In this document: piece by piece, positions 19,604 through 28,956 of the stretch
How the letters are laid out: every line of letters starts with the position of its first letter
Numbering within the stretch: the first letter of the stretch is position 1
Notes under the pieces: model-generated
Seen by the model: the letters and a program-made list of their open reading frames with translations, nothing else
Database searches by the model: none
Told to the model about the DNA's origin: nothing
Program-made: the position numbers and the translations under genes
DNA from: Hahella sp.
Lineage (GTDB): Bacteria; Pseudomonadota; Gammaproteobacteria; Pseudomonadales; Oleiphilaceae
Reading direction: 5' to 3'
Assembly: GCA_028280065.1 (NCBI GenBank)
Contig: JANQMN010000132.1
Location: 48,983 to 112,982 of the forward strand
Length of the DNA stretch: 64,000 nt

Positions 19604-20224
19604 ATGCCTGCCCGCCTTACCCCAGCCCTGGATCAGTTGGTGAAATGTTTGACATATTTGCCGGGAGTCGGTCCGAAGTCCGCCACACGCATGGCTCTGC
19701 ATCTGCTCGAAAGAGAGCAAAACAAGGGCGCGGAGCTTGCGATCGCCCTCAGTGAGGCGTTGACCAAAGTCGGCAGATGCCAGCGCTGTAACAATTTCAG
19801 CGAATCGGATTTGTGTTCTATTTGCAAAGATACGCGGCGGGAAGAAGGTTTGCTCTGTGTGGTCGAGGCGACGACGGATGTTATTGCGATCGAGCAAACG
19901 GCGGCCTTTCGAGGCCGCTATTTTGTTCTCAAGGGACATCTTTCGCCGCTGGACGGCATCGGTCCGAAAGAAATCGGCATCGACTTGCTTAAGGAAATTA
20001 TGGAAAAACAGACAGTAAAAGAATTGATTCTCGCCACCAGTGCAACTGTGGAAGGAGAGGCCACCGCACATTTTATCGGTGAGCTGGCGCAGTCAAGAAA
20101 CATCAAGGTTTCGCGGCTGGCCCAGGGTATCCCGATGGGAGGCGAATTGGGTTTGTTGGATTCGGGAACCTTAAGCCACGCCCTGGAAGATCGGAAATTC
20201 CTATTTGCTGATAGCGGTAACTAA
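19604..20224 (+). CDS. recR: Recombination mediator RecR
   Basis: From ATG 19604: MPARLTPALDQLVKCLTYLPGVGPKSATRMALHLL; zinc finger CQRCNNFSESDLCSIC; Toprim ARGIPMGGEL-like sequence. Confidence 0.97.
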   Translation: MPARLTPALDQLVKCLTYLPGVGPKSATRMALHLLEREQNKGAELAIALSEALTKVGRCQRCNNFSESDLCSICKDTRREEGLLCVVEATTDVIAIEQTAAFRGRYFVLKGHLSPLDGIGPKEIGIDLLKEIMEKQTVKELILATSATVEGEATAHFIGELAQSRNIKVSRLAQGIPMGGELGLLDSGTLSHALEDRKFLFADSGN

Positions 20225-21444
20225 TGGCAGATCATACTCCACCTTCTAAATCAGACGAACTGATAAGGCTCGACTACCCGCATCAGTGGATTGCAAACCA
20301 GGAACAGCTGGAACAGGTGCTTGGCGCCATCCAAGGACCTGCGATAGCGGTCGACACCGAGTTTATGCGGACCAATACCTATTACCCCATCGCAGGGGTT
20401 ATTCAGCTGTTTGACGGACAGCGGCTGGTGTTGATTGATCCTCTCGAAATTTCGGATTGGCAGCCTCTTTCCCGCCTCTTCGCCTATCCAAGCATGATCA
20501 AGGTCTTGCATGCCTGCAGTGAAGATCTGGAGTTGTTTCAAAGTCTTGGCATTGCCTTGCCAACGCCTATGTTTGACACGCAGGTTGCGACCGCGCTGCT
20601 TGGAGGCGGGCTAAATGAAGGATTGCAAAAACTTGCCGCCCGTCTGTTGGACTTGCACTTGCCAAAACATGAAACCCGGTCCGATTGGTTGCAGCGCCCG
20701 CTGACGGAAAAGCAGATTCAATATGCTAAAGAAGATGTCATTATACTTTTGTCCCTATGGCAAAAATTGCAGATACAACTGCAGCAACAGAATAAACTGG
20801 AGGAGCTGTTCGCTGAAGGTGAGTTGACCATTCAGGAAGCGGCAGCACCTGCGCCTCCGGAGAAGATGTATCTGAAGCTGCGGGGTGGTTGGAAGCTGCA
20901 AACCGAAGCTCAGCAGCTGTTAGCCGCAGTGGCATGCTGGCGGGAACGAACGGCACGAACCAAGAACATCCCCCGGCGTTTTATTTGTAAGGATGACGAC
21001 TTGATTCAGCTGGCACTGCATCAGCCGAAAAATATGGCTGAGCTGACTAAATTGACGGCGATCCAAGGGGTTTCATTGCGGCAGTTCGGCAAGCCGTTGT
21101 TGGATATCATTCGCCAGTGGCCCGATCAGAAGAAAGACTTGAGCGATTTTGTCCGTATTCAGCCGCCGCTTCCGAAAAATATCAAGCCGCTTTATCAGGT
21201 GGTCAAGTCGAAGGCTCACGATATAGCCGAAGCCGCGCTGATCCAGCCGACCCTGCTGGCCAGCCGCTCGATGCTTGAAGAGTTGGTCTATTGGTATCTT
21301 CAGGATCAGCCGGAAAAACAACCCCAATTATTGCATGGATGGCGCGCAAAGCGAGTTGGGGAGGAACTGCTGAAAAAGCTAGATGAGGAATATGTGGATG
21401 AAGAACCGCTTAGTGAGCATCCTGAAAAGCCCCAAGAAGGATGA
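20224..21444 (+). CDS. rnd: Ribonuclease D
   Basis: AVDTEFMRTNTYYPIAGVIQL, HACSEDLELF, YAKEDVIILLSLW exonuclease motifs plus an HRDC-like C-terminus. Confidence 0.95.
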   Translation: MADHTPPSKSDELIRLDYPHQWIANQEQLEQVLGAIQGPAIAVDTEFMRTNTYYPIAGVIQLFDGQRLVLIDPLEISDWQPLSRLFAYPSMIKVLHACSEDLELFQSLGIALPTPMFDTQVATALLGGGLNEGLQKLAARLLDLHLPKHETRSDWLQRPLTEKQIQYAKEDVIILLSLWQKLQIQLQQQNKLEELFAEGELTIQEAAAPAPPEKMYLKLRGGWKLQTEAQQLLAAVACWRERTARTKNIPRRFICKDDDLIQLALHQPKNMAELTKLTAIQGVSLRQFGKPLLDIIRQWPDQKKDLSDFVRIQPPLPKNIKPLYQVVKSKAHDIAEAALIQPTLLASRSMLEELVYWYLQDQPEKQPQLLHGWRAKRVGEELLKKLDEEYVDEEPLSEHPEKPQEG

Positions 21445-21709
21445 AATGTATCTATATGTCGACAAAAAGCAAGGCATGGAGATGGTTCCTGCAAGCCTCT
21501 TGGAAGTCTTTGGAAAGCCTGCACCGGTATTCGATTTGCTCCTGTCTGAAGCCAAAAAGCTCGCCAGAGCCGATGCTGTTGAAGTATTAAAAGCTATCGA
21601 AGAAAAAGGATTCTATCTGCAAATGCCACCAGCCCCTGAGCCGGAAGTATTAGAAGTCATCAAGGCCCGGGAAATGTCGCCGGCGGTTGGACGTGCAATC
21701 GAGGAGTGA
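21398..21709 (+). CDS. YcgL-domain protein
   Basis: KSPKKDEMYLYVDKKQGMEMVPASLLEVFGKPAPVFDLLL...EEKGFYLQMPP; overlaps the rnd 3' end as in other gammaproteobacteria. Exact start uncertain (21383, 21398 or 21443). Confidence 0.85.
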   Translation: MKNRLVSILKSPKKDEMYLYVDKKQGMEMVPASLLEVFGKPAPVFDLLLSEAKKLARADAVEVLKAIEEKGFYLQMPPAPEPEVLEVIKAREMSPAVGRAIEE

Positions 21710-22158
21710 CGATCATTTCCGTTAATTGGTGGGAACAGCCTCTACAATCCTTAAACCGCGATCAGTGGGAAGCGCTTTGTGACGGTTGCGGGAAATGTTG
21801 CCTGCACAAGCTGCAGGATGAAGCGACAGAAAAAATTTACTTTACTGCCGTGGCTTGCCAGTTTTTAGATCAACAGGCGATTCGATGCAATTGCTATCGG
21901 GAAAGAGCCGAGCGTAATCCCGATTGCCTGGTGATCGACCCTGCCAATATTTCGGAACTGGCCCCCTGGTTACCTTTGACATGTGCCTATCGTTTGCGCT
22001 TTTTTGACCAGGCATTACCCGTCTGGCACCCGCTTCTGACCGGCCGAAAAGATAGCGTTGAAGAAGCCGGTCAATCCGTGCGCCATCGTTGTATCAGCGA
22101 AAACGCAGTGCAGGGGGACACAGATTGGGAAGAGCTTGTATTGGTTGACATGGTGTAA
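21706..22158 (+). CDS. YcgN-family cysteine cluster protein
   Basis: QWEALCDGCGKCCLHKLQDE...VACQFLD...CNCYRERAERNPDCL; GTG start overlapping the ycgL stop. Confidence 0.9.
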   Translation: MTIISVNWWEQPLQSLNRDQWEALCDGCGKCCLHKLQDEATEKIYFTAVACQFLDQQAIRCNCYRERAERNPDCLVIDPANISELAPWLPLTCAYRLRFFDQALPVWHPLLTGRKDSVEEAGQSVRHRCISENAVQGDTDWEELVLVDMV

Positions 22159-22249
22159 GGCATTGCATCACAAACTTTCGTCAAAAACGGATTCATCCGT
22201 CTGATGTAAAGACCGATTTGGACAAACTGGAAACAAGGATACAGCAAAC

Positions 22250-22636
22250 ATGTTGACTGATACCGAACTCCAACTCGCTTGGGTGATTTATTATGCCTCG
22301 GCACTGATTATGCTGCTGGCCTTGCGTCCTGTATTTGGTTGGTTTCGCCCGAAAGCGCTTGGCTACTTCTTATTCAGTATCCTTATCGTTCTGTTGTTGA
22401 CACCGGCGATAGCTTCCCCGGAGCAAAATCTATGGGCACCGGCACATATTGTCATGCTGTATAGTTTGTTAAATGACGAAATTCTTATTGCCACCCAAGC
22501 GGGGCTGTTTATGATCGGCGGCTGGTGTGTAGTTGGTTTATTGGCGGCTTTGCTACACATCATCAACAAGATGCGGCATTCCCATTCTCCCGGCCGGCAG
22601 CCGCAGAAAAAGCAGGGAAAAGCTTCAGCAGTCTAG
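22250..22636 (+). CDS. Small multi-TM membrane protein of unknown function
   Basis: Hydrophobic segments and RBS-like aaggat upstream; located between ycgN and the VWA gene. Confidence 0.65.
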   Translation: MLTDTELQLAWVIYYASALIMLLALRPVFGWFRPKALGYFLFSILIVLLLTPAIASPEQNLWAPAHIVMLYSLLNDEILIATQAGLFMIGGWCVVGLLAALLHIINKMRHSHSPGRQPQKKQGKASAV

Positions 22637-22819
22637 AAGCTGCAATTCCAATGTTCTCGTTTAATGCTTATAAATCAAAAGCTTTTTAAGCAAAATTTAA
22701 GCATTTTGTTCAAAATGCCATTGTAGGCACTGAAAAACCTGCTATAAATAAACACATGCACTAGTCGCAATTTTACCTTCACTAGCTATCTTATCGATGT
22801 GCGCACAGCGAGATTAATC

Positions 22820-25033
22820 ATGTCAGAAAGGAATCTCCGTTCTTGGTGCCAGGGACTTAAGCCCTTGTTAGCCGTATGCCTTGTGAGCATGATTGGCCTT
22901 AGCGGTTTTACGGTCGGGCAAATAAATCTTCCGCCGCCTTCCGATGTGCGCGTCATTATCGATATCTCCGGGAGCATGAAAAAAAATGATCCCAAGAACC
23001 TGCGCAGGCCGGCATTAAACCTGGTAACCGAACTCCTTCCGGAAGGGGATAGCGCCGGTGTCTGGACTTTTGGTCAATACGTCAATGAACTGGTTCGGCA
23101 TCAACCGGTAGATGAGGGATGGCGTAAGTTAGCCAGGGACAAAGCAAAAGAAATTAATTCGGTCGCACTTTATACCAATATCGGCGCCGCCTTGGAAAAA
23201 GCCTCGGAAGATCTGCAAACCGGCCAGGACTATAGCAATACCCACTTCATTCTACTCACCGATGGCGTCGTCGATATTTCTCAAAATCCCGGAGACAACG
23301 TTACCGAACGGGAGCGGATTCAAACTGAAGTCGTTAAACGATTCAAGGCTTTAGGTGCAAAAATTCATACGATTGCGCTGTCAAAAAATGCCGACCTTAG
23401 CTTGATGAAACGACTGTCGTTGCAAACCGGCGGGATTAACGCTCTCGCCGAGACATCGGAAGAGTTGAGCCGGGTTTTTTTAGAGGCTTTCGAACGCGCT
23501 TCACCGGCGGAAGAAGTGCCGATTGAAGGGAACAAGTTCGACGTTGATTCCAGTGTCGAAGAGTTTACCGCCTTGATTTTCCGCGCCGAGGAGAACACGG
23601 AAACCGTTATTGTTGAGCCCACGGGGACCAAGTTTTCCGCTACCGAACATCCTGATTACGTTAAATGGTTTTCCCAAACCGGATACGACTTGATTACTGT
23701 CAAGCAACCCCTGGAAGGTGAATGGCAGTTGGAGGCGGAGCTGGCCCCAGGCAGCAAAGTGACGGTGGTCAGTAACTTGCGCCTGGTCGTGGAGCCGTTG
23801 CCGAGCAACTTTTTTGCCGGTGATCAACTTGAAATACGTGCCGGTTTTTTTGAGGACGGGCAGCAGGTTCTGAATCCCAGTTTCTTGGACTTGGTTGTCG
23901 TCGATGTCACGATTAAAACCGAAGACAACAAATCGGGAACCAAGACGATTTCCAAACCGGGCGAGCCCCCCGCGGATGGCGTATTCAAAGAAAAGATCAC
24001 CCGCTTGAAGAAAGTTGGCCGCTATCAGGTGATTGTACAGGCGGATGGCAGGACCTTTAAGCGCCAGGCGCGGCAGCTTATTAACCTAAATGCCCCGATG
24101 GCGGCGGAACTTGAAGCGACGGGAACCGGCGACGAAACCCGTTATCGAATCGTGGTTAGTGCGCTGAGCCCCAATATCAATATTGAAAATACCGGTGTCG
24201 TTTCCAAGATACGGGCTCCGGACGGCGGCAACCTGATAAAGGCAATTCCATTTAATGACGAAACCGGGCGGTGGGAGCTGGATGTAGAGCCTTCCCGCGG
24301 CGACGGCATTTATGAGGTTACCGTGAGAGTCGATGGTGTTACCCAGACGGATAATAAGTTCCGCTTCGAACCGGATATAATCATTGCAGAGTTCCCAAGG
24401 CAGGAGGCGTCTCCTAATGAATTTAAGTCACTGATTGATGAAGACCAGGCTGCCGGCATGAATGATATTCTGGCCCAGGAACCGGAACGTCTCGCCGCCC
24501 CCGAGCCGGTCCAGGACCCGCAACCGCAGCCGACCCCCGATGAAACGGCAACTACAGAAGAGCAAGAGGAAACCCCGCCAGAAGAAGAGGGGATTGACCC
24601 CATCCTGTTGGTGGCGGCAATTGGCGGCGGTACATTGCTGCTGATTATGTCCGGTTTAGGATTTTGGCTGTTTAAGCGGAAGCGCAGTGAAGACGATTTG
24701 ATCAAGAAGCGCACTGCGAAAAAAGAGAAGCCTGCTGAAAAACCACTGCAGGAAGAAAGAGAAGAGCCTGATTTAGAAGACGAAATCGAACAGCTTGAAC
24801 AACCTGAGCCCGTTCCGGAACCGGAAGTAGAAGACGACACGGATGACATGGAATTCTCATTGGAGGAACCCGAACCTTCCGATGACTTGGATATTCCCGA
24901 ACCGGAGCCCGAGCCGGAACCCGAGCCCGATCCGGAGCCGGAAGATGATGACGATGACGACGATGAGTTTAACCTCGAAGACTTCGACATCTCCGACACC
25001 GATGATTTACCTTCCCCGGATGATAAAAAGTAG
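22820..25033 (+). CDS. VWA-domain protein (resembles TIGR03503) with C-terminal TM and acidic cytoplasmic tail
   Basis: Signal peptide; VIIDISGSMKKNDPKN MIDAS motif; LLTDGVVDIS; late TM ILLVAAIGGGTLLLIMSGLGFWLFKRKR; then EPEPEPEPDPEPEDDDDDDDE tail. Confidence 0.87.
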   Translation: MSERNLRSWCQGLKPLLAVCLVSMIGLSGFTVGQINLPPPSDVRVIIDISGSMKKNDPKNLRRPALNLVTELLPEGDSAGVWTFGQYVNELVRHQPVDEGWRKLARDKAKEINSVALYTNIGAALEKASEDLQTGQDYSNTHFILLTDGVVDISQNPGDNVTERERIQTEVVKRFKALGAKIHTIALSKNADLSLMKRLSLQTGGINALAETSEELSRVFLEAFERASPAEEVPIEGNKFDVDSSVEEFTALIFRAEENTETVIVEPTGTKFSATEHPDYVKWFSQTGYDLITVKQPLEGEWQLEAELAPGSKVTVVSNLRLVVEPLPSNFFAGDQLEIRAGFFEDGQQVLNPSFLDLVVVDVTIKTEDNKSGTKTISKPGEPPADGVFKEKITRLKKVGRYQVIVQADGRTFKRQARQLINLNAPMAAELEATGTGDETRYRIVVSALSPNINIENTGVVSKIRAPDGGNLIKAIPFNDETGRWELDVEPSRGDGIYEVTVRVDGVTQTDNKFRFEPDIIIAEFPRQEASPNEFKSLIDEDQAAGMNDILAQEPERLAAPEPVQDPQPQPTPDETATTEEQEETPPEEEGIDPILLVAAIGGGTLLLIMSGLGFWLFKRKRSEDDLIKKRTAKKEKPAEKPLQEEREEPDLEDEIEQLEQPEPVPEPEVEDDTDDMEFSLEEPEPSDDLDIPEPEPEPEPEPDPEPEDDDDDDDEFNLEDFDISDTDDLPSPDDKK

Positions 25034-25090
25034 CAGCGCCTTATAATACATAAATCGCCCGTCAGATTATTATACCAATGTGGGGATTCT

Positions 25091-25864
25091 ATGTGCGAGT
25101 TGCTTGGCATGAGCGCCAATGTGCCTACCGATATCTGCTTTTCCTGGGCCGGCATGATGGCCAGAGGCGGTCAAACCGGGCCGCATAAAGACGGCTGGGG
25201 AATCGCCTTTTATGAAGGAAAGGGATTACGGGAATTTCGCGATCCGAATCCCAGTTGCAGCTCCGAGATTGCCCGGTTTATAGTCGATTTTCCGATTAAG
25301 AGCCAAATTGTGATCTCACATATCCGGCAGGCGAATGTCGGGGATATCTGCTTGGAAAATACCCATCCCTTTATTCGAGAGTATGCGGGTCACTATTGGT
25401 GTTTTGCCCATAACGGACAGCTTGAGGGGTACCAGCAACTAACCGGCGAACGTTTCAAGCCGGTGGGAACCACCGACAGCGAACATGTATTCTGTTGGTT
25501 AATGGAACAGATTTCCCAGCGCTGTGAAAATCCTCTGAATACCGATTGCGTCGGCAAACTGCTGCGTGAATGTTGTCAACAGCTTCGCCGGCATGGCGTA
25601 TTTAATATGTTGTTATCCAACTCAAAAATTCTCGTTGCCTACTGCGGCACCAAGTTAAGCTGGATTACCCGGCAAGCGCCGTTTGGCAAAGCGCAATTGG
25701 CCGATGACCAGTTTGTGATTGACTTTGCCGAGCACACGGGGGCTAACGACCGGGTGACAGTGATTGCCACGTCGCCACTGACGGTTGACGAAGCCTGGCA
25801 TCAGATTGAGCCAGGTACAATGTTGGTATTTGAAGATGGCGCGCTTGTTGCGGAATGGAAGTGA
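25091..25864 (+). CDS. Class II glutamine amidotransferase (YafJ-like)
   Basis: MCELLGMSANVPTDICFSWAGMMARGGQTGPHKDGWGIAFY with catalytic Cys2; HIRQANVGDICLENTHPF; FAHNGQL. Confidence 0.93.
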   Translation: MCELLGMSANVPTDICFSWAGMMARGGQTGPHKDGWGIAFYEGKGLREFRDPNPSCSSEIARFIVDFPIKSQIVISHIRQANVGDICLENTHPFIREYAGHYWCFAHNGQLEGYQQLTGERFKPVGTTDSEHVFCWLMEQISQRCENPLNTDCVGKLLRECCQQLRRHGVFNMLLSNSKILVAYCGTKLSWITRQAPFGKAQLADDQFVIDFAEHTGANDRVTVIATSPLTVDEAWHQIEPGTMLVFEDGALVAEWK

Positions 25865-26067
25865 GCTAAGTTGCTATTTCGGAAGCTGAAGAATTTTTTC
25901 TGGGCTGCCACTTTTCTGGTCGTATGATTTGGTCAAAACAGGATTCTGAATCATTCTCACCTGGTTTCGAATTCTACAAACTAGCTCATCAAGCACAGTG
26001 TCAATGAAGCCCCAATTCTCAGTTACTTAGAAAATATCTTAAGGTGCAACGTTAAGAAGCATGAGCG

Positions 26068-26226
26068 TTATCTTTTTTTAGGTTTAACTCCGCCATGATC
26101 ACATAAAATAGTGAATACAGATCCGGGCTTAGCATTAATTACTCGGCTTATATGGCTAGATCCAGCACCTTGTTTCCATAGGTCAAAAACCACGTCCTTT
26201 TCTTCTTGTGTGTATGTTCTTTTCAT
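26068..26226 (-). pseudogene. Remnant N-terminal helix-turn-helix of an IS30-type transposase
   Basis: Minus reading from ATG at 26226: MKRTYTQEEKDVVFDLWKQGAGSSHISRVINAKPGSVFTILCDHGGVKPKKR*. Resembles the IS30 HTH but stops after 52 aa; no recognisable rest of a transposase follows. Confidence 0.55.
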
Positions 26227-26421
26227 TCTTTGGCTCGCAACAAATTAATCCGGCGGAATAAATGTTGCGGTGACCAATTGAACCTACACTTTGGTTATTC
26301 GCTATCCCTATCCCACTAGGTCTAGATCAGCATTTCTCGATTGCAGATTTTCATAGTTAATATTTTTAGGTCTGCTTCACGCCAACTGCAATGCTGGTTA
26401 ATCCCTGAAGGTCCTGTGAAG

Positions 26422-27831
26422 TCATCTAATCAGGCTAGATATTTTCATGGCCGTTCTTCGCCACCAAGGACTCACTTTCACAGCGAATTGGGTGTTTTGT
26501 ATCCAGGTTTCGCCTTCGTAAACTAGTTCGAACAATTCTTCATCAGGACAGTTTTGAGATTCAACTTGAAATTCAAAAGTCGCCAAACCTCCAGAAGGAA
26601 CATGCTTCTCTTTGAAAGACGCAGGACGGGTACCACTAATCCATGAAGAATGGCTTAACTGAGATTCTCTATCCCGGGGAGCAGCAGTACCAACTCTAAT
26701 AGGGTCAGCCTGCGTCCAAGTGTAAGGGCCAATATTTTTAGCTATTAACTTAATGTGCTTTCCTTTCAAGCAGGACTTGTGAGGAAGGATTTCAACCGCA
26801 TAAGCAAGAGGATGGCTTCCTCGAGACGCGGCATTACAACTTTGGCAAATTCTGGGGACGATACTGCCACCCATCAAAAGGCTAAGTCGAAAATCACGAA
26901 ATCGCTTGCCATTCCAAATTTCGTCCCAGCTTTCTTGCTGTAGATGGCCCATAATAAATAACTTATCGCGAGATCCATGACAGCAAGGAAAAACTCTACC
27001 CTCACGGTCGATAAAGGGAATTTCCCAAGGAACTCCGCATTTCTTAGTCTCTCCTTCAGCAAAAGCATCGTCACTGAAATAGAGTAGAGCCTGATTAGGA
27101 AAGTTACGTTCTAATTCCAGGCGTTCAGCCAATGAAGTTGTAATTTCGATATCATACTCATTGCACTTATGATGTATTTCATCCAAGAATTCAAATAAAT
27201 CAGGCTCATGGAGCAACTGATATTCAGAACACAAGACATTTTGATCAATTAGTCCCTGTAGAAAAAATCTTTTAGCCCCTAACTCAGCCAATATTTGCGG
27301 AAAGTTTGCTAAGTCTTTTATGTTTTCCTGCAAAAGAACTGACGAAACAGTCACTCTTTCAGGAAACCTGGTTACAGCCATAAAATTTTTTAGGCCAGTC
27401 AAAGCTTTGTTTACAAGCCCACCTCGGATAGATCGATAACCTTTAACCTCAGGGGAGTCGATAGAAAAATTGATATGACTAAGATAATCGAGCGATGCGA
27501 GTTCATTGGCAATTGATTCATTCAATAACGTACCGTTCGTGCTCATACCAAAGTGAATCTTTTCATGGTTAAGTTCTTTAAGGAAAGACAAGAAATTCTT
27601 GTTTAACAATGGTTCCCCGTAACCTGTCAAGTTGACACCATTGCAGAGCTTTGCGATAGGTACAATTTTTCCCCAGATTTCATCGCTCATATGATCCGGA
27701 TTATGGCTCGACAATGTATCTCCCGTCGTCAAAGAACACATTTTGCACTTTAAATTACACTTGCTTGTTGTTTCTATCTGGAGACTTTCAGGTGCATTGC
27801 GCACTAATAATGAATTATCGATAGTGGTCAT
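26422..27831 (-). CDS. Radical SAM/SPASM protein with extra C-terminal beta-sandwich-like (NBR1 Ig-like) domain
   Basis: TTSKCNLKCKMCSL (CX3CX2C), CCHGSRDKLFIMGHLQQESWDEIWNGKRF and ICQSCN SPASM pattern; C-terminus IKLIAKNIGPYTWTQADPIRVGTAAPRDRESQLSHSSWISGTRPASFKEKHVPSGGLATFEF. Confidence 0.85.
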   Translation of the reverse strand: MTTIDNSLLVRNAPESLQIETTSKCNLKCKMCSLTTGDTLSSHNPDHMSDEIWGKIVPIAKLCNGVNLTGYGEPLLNKNFLSFLKELNHEKIHFGMSTNGTLLNESIANELASLDYLSHINFSIDSPEVKGYRSIRGGLVNKALTGLKNFMAVTRFPERVTVSSVLLQENIKDLANFPQILAELGAKRFFLQGLIDQNVLCSEYQLLHEPDLFEFLDEIHHKCNEYDIEITTSLAERLELERNFPNQALLYFSDDAFAEGETKKCGVPWEIPFIDREGRVFPCCHGSRDKLFIMGHLQQESWDEIWNGKRFRDFRLSLLMGGSIVPRICQSCNAASRGSHPLAYAVEILPHKSCLKGKHIKLIAKNIGPYTWTQADPIRVGTAAPRDRESQLSHSSWISGTRPASFKEKHVPSGGLATFEFQVESQNCPDEELFELVYEGETWIQNTQFAVKVSPWWRRTAMKISSLIR

Positions 27832-27913
27832 GATGGAACGATTACTCCCAGAAGTAGTAGGTGTCAGGAACGACGATATCTTACGTAGGCATTTGGGGAT
27901 ACACCTTACACAA

Positions 27914-27964
27914 ACTCATCTACAAACTTTCATCTGTGTTTAGCCTGGTACATTTTAGATGAGT
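27914..27964. repeat. Inverted repeat, 9-bp perfect arms
   Basis: ACTCATCTA (27914-27922) and TAGATGAGT (27956-27964). Confidence 0.6.
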
Positions 27965-28023
27965 AATGGTCAGTTGCGGACTCCTACAGCTAAATCCATT
28001 TAGGTCCGCTCAAGGCCATTACT
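27962..28023. repeat. Two-tier imperfect hairpin in non-coding DNA
   Basis: AGTAATGG (27962-27969)/CCATTACT (28016-28023) enclosing GCGGAC (27976-27981)/GTCCGC (28004-28009). Confidence 0.6.
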
Positions 28024-28286
28024 AATCAGCAAAAGCCACTTCGGAGTCGCCTACCAAATCAATTCTTGTGTTAATTGGTCAGTGGAAGATTAAACTTCCA
28101 ACTCGCCATTACCCTAGTATTTGTGGAGTTTACGTCAGTTTGGATCTGCGTTCAGAGCCCTTTAGAACATTAGCCTTGAAATGAGAAGCGCTTACCCCAT
28201 AGCTTATAAAGTTACCCCTATTACTCCTTAAACAATGGTATATGCTCGCAGCTACGCGTGCGACATATATTTATTTGTTACGCCCT

Positions 28287-28826
28287 TCATAGCACGATCC
28301 TGTTAGCATTGATAGCAGTTGCCCTGGAGCTATAGCTGGTAATGTTCTCCCAAGTGCAATTATGGTGCTTGGATATCGTGCTTGCGGGAATAATATCGTT
28401 ATCCACTGTTGTATGGCCATCAGCCATGATGGTAACGGTGTAGCCAAGAGAGAGGGAACACCTTACCGTGCTATCAACGCAAAACTCACTTTGCATGCCG
28501 CAGATAATTAGTTCGTTTGTGCCTAATCTATCTAGATGGCCTTTTAGATCGGTTCCCTTGAAAGAATCTGATGTCTTCTTTCTAATGTAGATGTCTGATT
28601 CAGCGTTTTTAAGTTCTTTTGGAAGCTGCCAGCCTTCGCTCTGATACCTCATGGGGTCTGATTCAGTCTCATGCTGAACAAAAATGACGGGCACTCCTGC
28701 TTGCCTTGCTCTGGCTACGACGTGATTGATGTTGTCCATTACACCAAGCGAATTAAATGTTGCTCCTTTGCCGTGGCAGAGAGCGTTTTGAACATCAATA
28801 ACTAGAATAGCTTTGCGATGGGTCAT
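28287..28826 (-). CDS. Isochorismatase-family cysteine hydrolase
   Basis: AILVIDVQNALC, KKTSDSF, ICGMQSEFCVDSTVRCSLSLGYTVTIMADGHTT: Asp-Lys-Cys triad context present. Confidence 0.9.
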   Translation of the reverse strand: MTHRKAILVIDVQNALCHGKGATFNSLGVMDNINHVVARARQAGVPVIFVQHETESDPMRYQSEGWQLPKELKNAESDIYIRKKTSDSFKGTDLKGHLDRLGTNELIICGMQSEFCVDSTVRCSLSLGYTVTIMADGHTTVDNDIIPASTISKHHNCTWENITSYSSRATAINANRIVL

Positions 28827-28956
28827 TCAAAATCCATTTGTTGCCGGCCTACACCACAAAACGGGCACGTTTCTCCGGCGTTAAAAGTGTGCACTCAGGA
28901 ATCGTGCTAGAAATTAATGCCGGACTGACGCCCGGCTTCTCCATGTACTTTTCTAC

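Noticed and set aside
22701-22718. GCATTTT-GTTC-AAAATGC small hairpin
   Set aside because: AT-rich and short; could arise by chance in AT-rich intergenic DNA. Possibly a weak terminator but not supported further.
24310-25155. 281-aa minus-strand Ser-rich ORF
   Set aside because: Antisense shadow of the acidic VWA tail; low-complexity poly-Ser/Gly, overlaps a well-supported gene.
27914-28023. Integron attC-like site
   Set aside because: Hairpin geometry is superficially similar, but the RYYYAAC/GTTRRRY core sites are absent and no integrase or cassette array is present.
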